64,000 bases of DNA from Paramarasmius palmivorus (Eukaryota; Basidiomycota; Agaricomycetes; Agaricales; Marasmiaceae). The position numbers and the translations under genes were made by a program. The notes beneath the pieces were generated by a model. That model saw nothing but the letters and a program-made list of their open reading frames with translations, was not told the origin of the DNA and ran no database searches. The stretch spans positions 1 through 64,000 of the forward strand of contig JAYKXP010000064.1 of NCBI GenBank assembly GCA_037176845.1, in the 5' to 3' direction. Numbering within the stretch: position 1 is the first letter of the stretch; the number at the start of each line of letters is the position of its first letter. Below, piece by piece: positions 12,917 to 24,325 of the stretch.

Positions 12917-13314
12917 ACGGTTATCGACCGTGGCGTCGGCGTCATTTTCCTTCTTCTCTGTCTGTAGTAAAAATCAGAAAACCCACAAAAAATCGCTGCG
13001 ATGTGTGTACTACTACTTGTGACTGCTTGTATAGCTCGATAAAACCCAGATATTGAATATATTGTTGTTTGTGTTTTGTGCCACCTATCCTCTGAGTTAT
13101 GTGCCACTTGTCCGCCAATGTAGGTCATTCGAGCGTCGCTGTGATGTAAAAGTGTCTAAAACGGTGTCAGAAGATAGCGCTCATATTAAATACACCAATC
13201 TCGTGCATTAGTCGCATGTACACCAGGTCAAATCATGTTCTTATGCTTGGTCGTAATCTGACCGACAAATGGACAATTACTCGTGATTGCTAATGTATAA
13301 AATGCTATAACATT
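12917..13314. other. Intergenic spacer
   Basis: Convergent spacer between the plus-strand beta-trefoil gene and the minus-strand NTPase gene. AT-rich, probably containing both 3' untranslated regions. Nothing else seen. Confidence 0.4.
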
Positions 13315-16300
13315 TCAACCTCTTATCAACCTAAACCTCAGCCTCTTGAACGGAAGACGTGCCAAGTCGTCCTCTGTTGCCCCGACGTCATCTAATACTT
13401 CAACGTGACCGGGTAGTGCTGAATGCCGCTTTCTCTTTGTCGCCACCATTGCAGTCAATTTTTCGTGTCGACTTGTGGCTGCCTTGGATGGTGGCGAGGG
13501 CTGAGGTGCCTTGGGTCCTTCCTTCCAGCCGACCCACCATCGATCGGAACAGCTCAGCACAAGTTTTTGCTCTGAGTATGGCTCAAGGCTTTCACGTTGA
13601 CCTGTGAGGGCGAAGATCACATTATGTGCCATAGTTTCTCCGTTCAATTCCTTCGCGCAGACGTAGCTCTGCAGCAAATCAGTTCCGAGAAGAGCAACAG
13701 ACCCTTTCTTCCTCGAAAATTCGGGATGGTTAATGTCGATCTTTGCGTTGAAAGGAACAACGACGCGAAGAACATTGTACGGTCCAATTTGGGGGCACTT
13801 TTGAAGAAGGTTTTTCAAGAGGCTAGGAATGTCCGGGTCATCGATCTATGTCCATTAATGATCAGTCGCTTGAGAACAGCATTGGCGAACTGAAACCCTT
13901 ACCTTGCAATCAGAGAACAACAATGCTGGATCCATCGACTCGTAACATTGGGCCAAGTCCGATGTCGGCATCTCTTCTCCGTTAAATTGTGTTACCACCT
14001 TTATGAAGGCCCAAAACAACCCACCGCCCTGCATCTGAATGCAGGTGATGATTATATCGCCCGACTCAGTAGAGTGAAGGCAAAAGGGGGTGTTCTCCCC
14101 TCGACCTTCTATCCAAGCGGCGAGATCACACAGATTAGAAGGGCGTGTGACAAGTTTCCGATATGTACGCTTGGTGAATTGGAACGGTGAGATCCGAAGG
14201 GTATCATCTGGAGCTCGTTGTCGAAGCGCTAGTTTCCCATATTGACCGGCCCATGATGGTGTCAGCGCCGGGAAGGAAAAGACATCATACATTCGATGCC
14301 CATGCTCAAAGAGCGCTGCGAGGCAAGCTATAATGTGGCAAGTCGTGAGATGATCCTTCTGAGAGCCATTCCGGGCGCTTGGCAAGACTCTCTGGACAAA
14401 GTAATCAATGTCGGTGAGGGACCTGTGCTCTTCGAGTTGAGCGTTATCAAAGTAGGCGTTGCAGCGCTCCGAGTTGCAGAACTTGTATGCTGCCCGACTG
14501 ATTATCGGGATTTCGCCTATGGCGATGGTCGACATGCTTGCGTCAACGAAACGACCATAGCCATTCAAAACCACGCGGGAATTCTCGCATGAAGGAATAT
14601 TGATGCCTTCACCGAAACATAAAGCGTGAACAAGTGAACGATTAATGGTGGCAAGGATTTTGGGTTCTGAGATTATAGTCTATCAGTAAGTATATATAAG
14701 AACGAGAAGCTGGTATAACATACCATAGGAAACATCGCCCGCGTCGAAATCGTGCAGCATAGGGTCATCGGACCTCAATTGCCACGGAGTATATACGTAC
14801 CAGTCCAGGAGGTCATCGCACGATGGCCGAAAGATGTCCGAAAGTAAGAAGGCTACGAATCTAGCTGTGATACGGAACCTAAACAATTCACCTTGAGACT
14901 CAAGACTTCTAGGAACAGAGAAGCTCTCACCGGCCAGGAAGCAATTTACAAGCTCGATCCAAGAAGTCCTCTTTAGCAGGTCCCGTCATACTAGGCGGAA
15001 GGTACCTCGCGATATACTGTCTCTGTTCTTCACCACCATTAAAACAACCGGTATCCGAAGTCCATCTATAATTGCTCCATTCCTCGGAGGTGAAGTATTC
15101 CTTCGGTATCTCCCTTCCAGAAACCACGAAAGAAACAGGAAAAGATTTCATGTGCGCTTGCCAGCAGCGTAGTATTTCCTTGAGAATAGGATAATCTTTC
15201 CCTTTTTCGTCCCTAAACGCCCCAAGGTGTGCCGACTCGTACCACGTTTGAGAAGCAGCCTCCGCCTGATCCAGAACGACATAGAATCGTTCTCCTTCAG
15301 GTAAATCCAGCTGTGAGAAGATTTCCTCTAGGCTCTTGCCAATAGCGTCGTTGATGACTCGGTCGTCTGCACCTGCGCTTTGAACAGCCGCACACAGGCG
15401 CTCTAATGGCCTCTCATTGGGTTGGTGAATCTGCATTTCGAGCCAGCTCCTTCTGAACTCTTGCCCAGACCCGATATTTCGCATGAATTCTTGAAGCGTC
15501 AAGAGGCGTGATAGAAGGACTTCACTGAAGCGTCGATGAGCGAGTTTGATGTTACTCTCCAAGGCAGATGAATAATTCTCCTGAGGAAGGGATGTCGTCC
15601 AACTGTCCTCTGACCTGCGCAGTGATTGCACTCCACACCAGCGACGGTCACGTAGGATGCAGTGTAAATCACATATAGTCAGAGGCTTAAGATGATGAGC
15701 TTGGTAAGCTGAGAAGAACAACCCCCATCGAATACAGAGGCCTTCGTAAAGAAGCTTTGTTTTCCCAGAACCCGCCACATTCACTAGAAAACTAAGTACA
15801 TATCGTTTCCATGAGCATTGAATTCAACGCAACAAGAGGTAAAAACTCACGTATTCGAAGTATCATTAAAAATACTCGTTAATCGGTCCATTAACACCGG
15901 ATTTTCATGGAAACGACCGAGATCATGTAAAGCCAGATCAGGAAGTTTGGGCGTCGGGTTAACTTGGGTCATAGGTATCTCCAAGGCTTTGATGTGTTCG
16001 ATGAAAGCCGGGTTCCGTTTCCATTCTTCGCGTGATTCTGGGTATCCAAAATCAGGTTCTGGCGGGGGTGGTTCCCAAAAACCATATGCGAGCCAAGGTT
16101 TTGCGTTTAATAGAAGTGGCATAGTACCTGCTGTGCCGAGTCCTGCTAGGATGTTGCGGACTTGTTCAAACTGCGAAGACCATCTGACTCTACACCTGTG
16201 AAGCAGATCTAGAAAGCGCGATAATCGATTTGAGTAAGTGTCGTATGTAGTAAAGAACTTCAGTACGCACCAGATTGATCCAACTGCGTGAAATCCTGCG

Positions 16301-16555
16301 TGGCATGAGCGTTCTTGAGAATCATGTACAATTCCGAGTTATCGTTTAGAAGGTGCCTGCAGTCAGAAAGCCAGCGAAGGGGATCCTTGATTTCTTCTTT
16401 TCGCACACTGTTGAAGTACCAGAGCATGAATTGAGCAGCATTATCTATGGTGTCGGTGTCTAACGGTTTGCAAGGATGCAAAGCCATGAGATAAATAGAT
16501 GGTCATGAAAGTGGCATGGCTTACCATTGTAGGAAAACACGTATAGTGATGCCAT
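13315..16555 (-). CDS. Crinkler-like P-loop NTPase with nuclease-like C-terminus
   Basis: At least seven exons can be joined in frame. A short first exon (MASLYVFSYN) leads by a 65-bp intron into an N-terminal segment. The exon pair at about 15850/15790 then joins into FLVNVAGSGKTKLL, a Walker A motif near residue 190. An NTPase region follows with VVLDQAEA as the Walker B-like strand, then LLPGRFRITARFVAFLL (rebuilt across a 52-bp intron) and a C-terminal domain ending with a KRKRH basic patch that could be a nuclear signal. The order resembles the fungal branch of the Crinkler/RHS-type proteins: P-loop NTPase followed by a PD-(D/E)xK-like nuclease. In the C-terminal part, GDIIIT fits the nuclease Asp strand, but the next strand reads WAFIKV where a Q-x-K pattern is usual. 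No frame breaks were found. Its role in basidiomycetes is not established. Confidence 0.68.
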
Positions 16556-17749
16556 AGCTGAAGACGTGCGCGAGGAAGACGTGAGTATGGGTGCGAGAAT
16601 ATGAGAAACTGAAAGACGTTTTATACAGGCTGAAAACAACAAGATGTCTTTGCCACAATCTTGATCAGAGGTCATTTGTCTTCTGGAGTACAATAATCCG
16701 TTACCATAGTTGTAAAAAGCGCGCAGCTTGAAATTTGAATTCACACATGGACCTACAGAGGTACAACGATTCCGACGAGATTGTGACTGGATGGTCCATA
16801 CTGTATGCACAACGATTGTTCTCCATAAATCCAGCGTATCCTAATGAATAGACATGAGCAACAAGAGCATGGTACTGTCAAGAAAACGTGCCTTATTCTA
16901 TCTGGATCTCATGCCTTTCTCCTCCAGCTAGCCTCATGTCACCGTAAAAGACGAAGAAGCATTGGTCAGCAAGCGCTGAGACACAGGCTGTTCCGGCAAA
17001 CGCCGACCACTGTCGACCGAACAACGATGATCTTTCTAGTGTCTCGTATCAGATCTCAGGCCTCAGGTTTGGTTGAAGGTATGGATTTATACTCTTTGTA
17101 GAACTTTGAGCCTATGTTGGCACCATTCTAGGTATCATGAACCAGGGCATACCCCACTAGTGACAGCTAGTGACTCCGAGTCACTATGCATCTGACAACC
17201 ACCGGAAGGTCGATGGAAGAAGAAGATTGGCAGAGTTTGCTCCGACCATAGATTATCCCCGAGACACGGTTCTTCTCTACCTGGCGAATTTCTATTGACT
17301 CGCCCAGACTCGCGTTCTTGCTTCATTGCGCTCATTTCATGTGGTTACACGTCGACTCTTTTGCAGAGAATGGGGTTAGGGTGCGTTACCAGCTAATTTA
17401 CATGCAAAACTTACTCACTAAAGCACGCACACAGACCAGCTCATGCATTAGACGGAGAAGGTTTTGAAGCTCGAAATGGTATCCGAAACACATCCAAGAG
17501 GAAACGCGACCTGCGCCCGAGCAAGGGGCGTATATAGAGGTGAGTGAGAAACTATAAACCTTGGCCTTGTACACACACTCACCATCGTGATTAGCTGTCC
17601 ATATATTATCAACGGGGCTACGGTATCTCTTCGGATATAACACTCAATGAACCACTTCATCCAAGACGATCTTTATCACTATCATTTATCCGACCATGGT
17701 ATACTTAATCATCAACTTCCATCGATTCAACTCAATCCAACCTAACCTA
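16556..17749. other. Intergenic spacer between divergent genes
   Basis: Lies between the starts of the NTPase (minus) and the GH7 pseudogene (plus), so it should hold both promoters. A near-perfect 19-bp palindrome, TAGTGACTC/GAGTCACTA, is at about 17167-17185. No supported gene. Confidence 0.4.
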
Positions 17750-19183
17750 ATGTCAACTCCCAGGGTCTTCCTCCTAACCCTTCTCACCACCACCGCCATC
17801 ACCCACGGCCAAAAATTCGACACCATCGTCCCCGAAATTCACCCCAGACTCACCTACACCATTTGTTCCTCTGGGCCTAACGGTACCTCTGTCTCCCAGC
17901 ACCGCTCCATCGTCCTAGAAGCAGAATGGCGCTGGCTCCATCCCCCAGGGGGGTACACCAACTGTTATTCTGGTACCTACGTATACTGGGATAAAACACT
18001 ATGCCCTGACCCAGTAACCTGCGCGCAGAACTGCGCACTCGAAGGGTCGGGGTACTCTTACATCGGTGTCACAACGCCTTCCGCTTCCCCCAATAACGAC
18101 GCGACGCGGTGAAGCTACAATGGCGTACCCCAGGAGACTACCATATCAACCTTGGCTCTCGTGTTTTCCTCCTCGACGACTCAGACGCGAAATACGAGTC
18201 ATTTGATTTGCGGAATAAAGAGTTCACATTCACCGTTGACACGTCCCAGCTCCCCTGTGGAGTCAACGGCGCTTTGTATTTTGTCGAGATGCCTCTGGAC
18301 GGCGGTGTGCAGGCTTCGGGAGGCTTGAATGAAGCAGGAGCGAGATATGGGACGGGGTATTGTGATAGTACGTGTCCGAGGAGCTTGAGGTTTATCGATG
18401 GCAAGGTATGCTTTGTTGTTCGAGTGGTTGGTGAAGACTTGTACTGAAGAGCGGTATTGACAGGCCAATGTAGAAGATTGGACCCCATCCCAAATGCGCG
18501 ATTTCATAGGCTATGGACGCTACGGGTCGTGTTGTACCCAAATGTCAATCTGGGAAGCAAACAAGCACTCTGCGGTATTCGCTGTACATACATGTCGCCC
18601 CGGACAGACTGTATGTGACGGTACGTCCTGCAAAGACGTCTGCGACTCGGATGGATGCGATTTCAACTCGTACCGCCTTGGAAACACCTCTTTCCTTGGA
18701 CCAGGAGAGGATAAGGTCGTGGATACGAATAGGAAGGTGACGGTTGTTACCCAGTTTCTCACCTCCGAGAAGGACGAGGGGGCGCTAAGGGAAATTCGGA
18801 GGATGTATATCCAAGATGGGAGAATCATTCACAACTCTCACGCCTTCGAGCAGTACGATTCGATCACAGACGAATTCTGCGCGGCGCAGAAGGAAGTATT
18901 CGGTAATGGTTCCCCCAATGATCTTGGTGGTTTAGCCGCAATAGGCGAAGCGTTCAAACGTGGGATGGTGTTAACTATGAGTATATGGGATGATTTCGAT
19001 AGGGAGACAGGTACAGGGTGGATGGATGGCGTCTTTCCTGCGGATGGAGATCTGTCAAAGCCTGGTGTAGTTCGTGGGCCGTGTGTTTACCAAGGCGGTG
19101 GAAAGTACATTGATGGAAGTGTTGTTTTTTCGGATATTAGGGTTGGACCTATTGGGTCTACTTATGGGCATTTAGTAGACTAG
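17750..19183 (+). pseudogene. GH7 cellobiohydrolase/endoglucanase-like gene, frameshifted and active-site dead
   Basis: The start MSTPRVFLLTLLTTT is a clear signal peptide. The body follows the glycoside hydrolase family 7 (retaining cellulase) pattern: [48 protein letters not shown], and an intron (about 58 bp near 18405) that restores DGKANVEDW. Two defects are seen. At 18098-18107 the 5-mer GACGC is duplicated, shifting the frame and creating a TGA at 18110; deleting one copy in thought rejoins the frames at the expected residue. No GT-AG intron of correct phase removes it. The catalytic motif, normally E-x-D-x-x-E, reads Q-M-S-I-W-E: the nucleophile Glu and the Asp are lost and only the acid-base Glu remains. 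A tunnel-wall segment after WDD is also replaced. No CBM1 module. Confidence 0.8.
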
Positions 19184-19479
19184 TAGCGTTCTGAATACTA
19201 GGATTCGTTTATGGTGAACGTCAACCCGAGATTTTGTGAAACTTGACCGTAGATGCCAGCTCCAACCGCGGTCTGTGTACCTTTACATTGAATGGTGTGC
19301 GTAGCTGTCATGAATTAACATAGTCCTTAATCTTAAAGCTTAAGGCCCAACGAGTAGCTGTAACGATATTGATGTATTCACTACATTATGCCATCAACAT
19401 GTGCAAGCTCGTCGCTTCTCGTACAGCATTCGCAAAACATGGTACGAGAGCTATCGTATACTATCTTCACCGTAGTCGA

Positions 19480-20627
19480 TCATCGTCCAAATAGTCGACT
19501 GAACAGCCCCTTCCTAGGTACCTGCTCTTCCTCCTCTACCTTTTCCGCCTTCTTGCCTTCCTGATACCGTCTCTTATACTCCGCAGGCGTCTCCCCGCTC
19601 AAGCCTGATTTCCACATTCCTCGACGTGCAGCCCTAGCGTCAACTTCAGAAAAGCTCAGAAAAGAAAGAGGAAGTAAGAACGTACTTCGCCTCCGCCTCG
19701 ATACGTAAAAACTCTTCCTTACCGCCGGGGCCGTATTGGGCACCTGCCTGTTTATGCGTGTGTCAATGTAAGTTTACAAGGGCGGAATAGAAGAGGAAGA
19801 GGAAGGCACCTGTTCATACACCCCCGCCATACCTTCCCTCAACATCTCCACCGCTAGGCTACTACCCCAAGGTAAGAATCGGTGTTTGACTGAGACGTGT
19901 GCAATCTGCATGGCTTGTATTTAGCATTGAGAAGCGAAGAAAGAGACGGAGAAAGAGACGCACGATACGATTATACTGATCCCTCTGTAACAAACGACAA
20001 TATACCGTTTTACCTAGTATCCTCTGTCGGAGCCACGCAAGACTTTCTTCAGAGTGTGGTTGGCCTGGTTTGCCAAAGTGGGCGCACTGTGTTTTCATTT
20101 TGGTGTGAGTTCGTGTTACAGTGAGAGGATGAGAAGGAAGCACCTCTGGAGCATCGACACCAGCAATTCGTATATGGATCGTTTGGTCTTTGAGTTCTGT
20201 TCCCCAAGTTCGACGTCAGAACGCAAGAATTCGAGAGCAACAGAAAGAACGCGCACCTCTTCCACCAACAGGCACCCTTCTAAACTTTATTGGCCACCTC
20301 CACCCCAATCCAGGTGTGTGGTAAAATCGAAAGTTGTCCCCATCTCCTACACTTTCAGCTCCGTCTTTTCCCCGTCAACAAAGGGGACTAAAGGGCACAC
20401 CTAGTAGCCAACCCCTTTAACCACCTCTTCCTTGAAATCATATCAGGTGTAACCCAATCATGGTTCCGTATCCTTTTGATATGACGGGTGTAGAGTCGTG
20501 AAGCTAGAATGGTGCTTCCTGAGCCTGCGAAGAAGCTTAACGCGATGAGGAGTTCAGGTGTGAGAGACTGAAAAATGGTATCGGTCTTGAGGTTGAAGCG
20601 TTCACGGAGGTCGTCGAGAGGTGGCAT
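19480..20627 (-). CDS. LCL3: LCL3-type membrane-anchored thermonuclease-like endonuclease
   Basis: Five or more exons on the minus strand. The N-terminal exon has one membrane segment ([19 protein letters not shown]) followed by the conserved [11 protein letters not shown], then [14 protein letters not shown] after a 49-bp intron. An exon with [10 protein letters not shown] joins [19 protein letters not shown], the staphylococcal-nuclease fold core (OB-fold with Asp and Glu near GVDAPE and an Arg cluster). The C-terminus has [25 protein letters not shown], characteristic of fungal LCL3 proteins. Known members are mitochondrial or membrane-located calcium-dependent SNase homologues. The arrangement is complete and appears intact. 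Confidence 0.85.
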
Positions 20628-20788
20628 GGAGGTAAGGAGGAGGTAAGGAGGAAGAGGCGTGTTCGCTGCTCTGAGCGCTTAACCGCAGAAGCGTATTCGT
20701 TTAGCGCTCGGACACAAATCTTTTTCAAACCGCAACCATGAATCAACATCTACGCAATTCCGCTCCCTTTGCTCGCTAGCTGTATCAC

Positions 20789-21020
20789 CTAAGACAGGGC
20801 CAGCGCAGATCGGGACCCCACGTGACTTTATAACTTCGCTATGCATTCAACGAAAAAAGGTCGTATTGAAAAACGAAAACGACCAAGTTTCGCAGAAAGA
20901 CCATCTGCAAAGGATAGTCGTCTTAGATTTCCGAAATTCGACGAACTGAGCAAATGCATAGACGAAACTTTTTCTGTCACAAGTCACGTGGGGTCCCGAT
21001 CTGCTCTGGCCCTGTCTTAG
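20789..21020. mobile_element. MITE with 39-bp terminal inverted repeats and TA flanks
   Basis: The left end (20789-20827) and right end (20982-21020) are inverted copies with one mismatch over 39 bases; both begin CTAAGACAGGGCC read inward. A TA dinucleotide lies at the outer edge on each side (CC-TA-AGACAGGG and CCCTGTCT-TA-GTC), fitting a Tc1/mariner-type TA target duplication. The 150-bp interior has no open frame. It sits between LCL3 and a 5-oxoprolinase pseudogene. Confidence 0.82.
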
Positions 21021-21045
21021 TCGCGAACGTGCTTATAGTGGCTCA

Positions 21046-22326
21046 TGGAATGATGATAGAATCCTCTATCCAACTCCCGGCTGACAGCTCATATCCTAAC
21101 CCAGATCATCCAGAAGAGAGGAAAGAGCTCATTGCCAACTTGAAGGTTCGCACCTCGTGGAAATCTGTTATATTGAGTGGTTGCTAATGTTTTCTTTCGG
21201 TGTCTCAAGATCCTGGATACCGTGACTACATTATCGGGATTTTTGTCCTCAACATTCGCAGACCACGCCGCTTTACTCTACCGTTGACGAAATATTTACG
21301 CTTGTGGGGAACACGAATAATCCTAAAACCGAAGAACATGCAGTGCATTTTGACAAGACCGAGAATGTTGTTCGTGGCTATAGAGGCAAGGGTTGGGAAT
21401 CGGATGGGAAAGGGGATACAGAAGGAGGTGAGAGTGGCGAGGCTGTAATAGGTCGGTTTTTTATGCTTCTATCGACTTCTCGATCCTGACCGCCTCTTTC
21501 TTCATCAAACAAGGTTCAAAGTGGCTAATGAAACTGCAGACCGACTGGAACGCTAATCGAGGCGAGGGGCAACATGTGTACGCTCTTACTTTTCACCTCT
21601 CTTTCTTTGCGACCAACCATTCCGAGACAGATTTAAATCCTTCGGTGGTGCAGGCATGTGTGAGTTTGGCAAATTACGAGTTGAGATACATACCATCTTG
21701 ATCCACCGATACTTGCCTGTGGAGTGCATATGAATTAGCGCTGGCGCACCTTCCCGCCACTAATGCATGATGTCCCGCTCTCAATCAACAGTGCACATGA
21801 GATTCAGGCCTCAGGCTCCAAGCTCCATCGTCTACACGGCCAACAACAAATCCGAGCTGATATCGCGTCTAGACAAGCCCAAAGCAGAAGTTCGTGAAGA
21901 GCTCCATAAATAAGGGTTTGAAGGCACGTGGAAAGGCCTGCTTAATATGCGGTGGAGGTTTCTTGAGAGCGTTTAGAAGAACGTTATAAGAACGTGTTTG
22001 GATTCTTACTTGAGGGGGAAACAATAGTTATTGATAATATCAAGGTGAGTTTGGCCGTTCTTCATGGGTACTTTAGCACTGATTGGGTCCCGACGATGAC
22101 GCAGGTTCGAGGTATTGACAAGACCTTTGGAACGCTTAACGAATCCGTCTTTTCAGAGATGGATAGACTCCGTGAACCCGAGGCCATCAAACCTGGACTG
22201 AAAGAGAAGATAAATTACAGGTATTCTATGTACTCCGACCAAATCGGCAGAGCTGATGATACCCCCGTATACCTCTTGGATGAACTGGACATAGGGAGTA
22301 GGTCGATGGTCTGGCAATCGAAATGA
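21046..22326 (+). pseudogene. 5-oxoprolinase (hydantoinase A domain) remnant
   Basis: Fragments in family order but separated by stops and frame changes. FKVANETADRL near 21510 matches the family's KVANETM segment. FKSFGGAGMCEF then ILIHRYLP (21635-21715) matches FGGAGGQHA...IIIHRY. PSSIVYTANNKSELISRLD follows, with an in-frame stop after VREELHK. LNMRW precedes NVFGFLLEGETIVIDNIK and, after an intron, VRGIDKTFGTLNESVFSEM, with DDTPVYLLDELDIGS at the end. Intact fungal 5-oxoprolinases are about 1,300 aa; here only part of the middle remains, with several stops, so the gene is dead. The exact left edge is uncertain. Confidence 0.7.
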
Positions 22327-22884
22327 TTTGTGGTTGTATCTAGCGCTAAGGCGGATGTGCCGACTAAGGTTAACATGTGGAGATCTTGACAAAGTCGATT
22401 CCGACCACCAACGAGGAAAACTCATGTATGCATAAGCCATATCCTGCTTCCTGGACAAGCTTCAACAGGTATCCTTTTCTGAGGATTTATTCATACTTGC
22501 CATAGGTTTTTTGATTGTATTCAAGGCGGCAATTTGCTAATCCCGAGTGTCCCCTATGTCGGACATCAATGCATCAAAGAGCACCACCATTTCGCATTGG
22601 AGGCTAGCTGATCGGTAAGTGGCTCGAGGAGCATCATGTCCCACAGACGATATATTTTACTAGATGATACTCCACTGGCCTTGGAGCCCCCACAATAAAG
22701 TCCCAGACGTAGATATGAACTGCAACCTGAAATCCCAACCACACCCCACCTGTCCTTAATTCGCTAATAATTTCCATGTCTTCAGATCCATTGTCAACCG
22801 GGAGCTTTGCAGAGCTATATTCCGTGCGAACAATTGTCTTCTTTTCGCATGCAACATTATCGGTACGTGTCGTGATCTTCCAGG

Positions 22885-23750
22885 TTGCTCAACATGATGT
22901 CCAATGGTCAGGTCCTGTTTTATGTATACGGTGCGTTTTATACCTGTAGTGAATACCTGTGGACTCACAACCACCCTTGTTCAGGCCTCTACACATTCCT
23001 GTTCGGCCTTTACATTTACAATGTGTGGTCAAGGCACCGCAGTCGCAAAGCAACGGTGCTTCGACATCCCTCAGGATTTGTGACATCCATCACAGTGATC
23101 CTTTTTGTATTGTCTACAATATTTGTTGTGGTCCGCACCATTTACCAGGTTCATGGCGCTGCTGGGGCGTTCAACGTAGTTCGAACGGGAGACATCGAGC
23201 AGGAGTGGGAGTTCACTGCGCCTCGAGAATATGCAGCGCTCCTGTGGGGACCTTTTCTTCGAAGAATACAGCGATGCTTACCACACGATTGACAGTGTCT
23301 TGATACGAATTATTCCTGTGCTTTCAAAGTGTGTCCCATGATTTCGGGTTCAACAGCCCTCCGAGTCAAAGGCTAATATTTGACTTCTAGTATTGCCGCA
23401 GATTGTATTCTTGTGCGTTTGAGACCTTTCTGGTTAACCATTTCCCATGAGTCTGAACTATGTTCATCTTAGATTCACCGATGCTGGCTTGTTTGGGACA
23501 CCAGGAAACGAATTACAATACCATTGATCATAGCATCTGCTCTTCTGAATGGTACGCGCCTGCTCCGCAACTTCGATTTCTGTCATTAACAACCTGTGCA
23601 ATAGTTTTTGGCCTCGTTTCTAATTTAGTCGTTGCAATCAGTATGATTGACCCTATGGAAACTTGGCTTCACGGGGTGACCAGGCTCTTCACCGTGGGCG
23701 GGAGATTATCGTTCGCATTTATGATCTCAAACGTTGAGGAGTGGATGTAA
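22885..23750 (+). pseudogene. Multi-pass membrane protein gene cut off at the transposon end
   Basis: A chain of small exons encodes hydrophobic helices. A 54-bp intron joins FYVYG to LYTFLFGLYIYNVWSRHRSRK; next comes FVTSITVILFVLSTIFVVVRTIY, then a segment with AYHTIDSVLI, NIAADCILIHRCWLVW and LLNVFGLVSNLVVAISMID. This resembles the large agaricomycete family of seven-helix membrane proteins of unknown function. Around 23250 the frame appears shifted between EYAALLWGP and YSDAYHTID. The last exon (GGRLSFAFMISNVEEW) ends in a stop built from the first bases of the 20-kb element (23743). The sequence right of the element does not obviously continue it. A disrupted gene is likely. Confidence 0.55.
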
Positions 23751-24325
23751 CCCTCTAACTAGACCTCCCACAAATTCAACCCATCCCTCTTTCTAGACCT
23801 TGCCGTAGGGTGTTCGCCTAGCGGTCTAGCTAGACGGTCTCCCAGGCGGGTTCAGTAAGCGTGACCAAGCGTGACTGACGACTCCTTCCTCGCTGAATGT
23901 GCCCGGCGCTGCCTACGCTGTTTGTCCCTTCTCTTCCATCATCTTGTGCAGCTGCTACATGACTACCAGCCCCCGTTTCCGTAGCTGGCCTGCGGCTATG
24001 GGTCCCAGGATATAGAATATGTTTGGGAGAGTTGCAGGCGTAGACCTGCTCTCGCCGGGGCTGTCGCTGTCTGTTGTTCCGTTCCCGGATTGCTGGCTAG
24101 CTAGACACGTTTACGAGAATCTGAAATGCCATCAGTATTTGTTTAGTGCGTAGACCTCAGCCTCTCACCGGGATCGCCACTGTTTGTTGTTCCTCACCCG
24201 GATTGTTGTCTAGCTAGACACGTTCGCGGTGACCTAAAATGCCATAAATATCTGATATTACTATGCCCAGATCTGTGTGACATCTTTTAGATTGCTGTCT
24301 AGCTAGACACGTTCCAACTTGCGCT
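23743..24325 (+). repeat. Left terminal inverted repeat of element 1
   Basis: Matches the reverse complement of 43143-43741 with short indels. The match includes the outer CCCTCTAACTAGACCTCCC, a middle portion with CAAGCGTGACTGACGACT, and inner copies of GACACGTTTACGAGAATC. Divergence between the two ends is clearly above zero, so the element is not a very recent copy. Confidence 0.85.

Noticed and set aside
14900..14930. A 22-nt intron or in-frame stop in the NTPase gene
   Set aside because: Using the acceptor at about 14870 gives a normal 52-bp intron and rebuilds a family-like RFRITARFV segment.
17170..17185. Rho-independent-like hairpin
   Set aside because: Short palindrome in a fungal promoter region; bacterial terminator logic does not apply.
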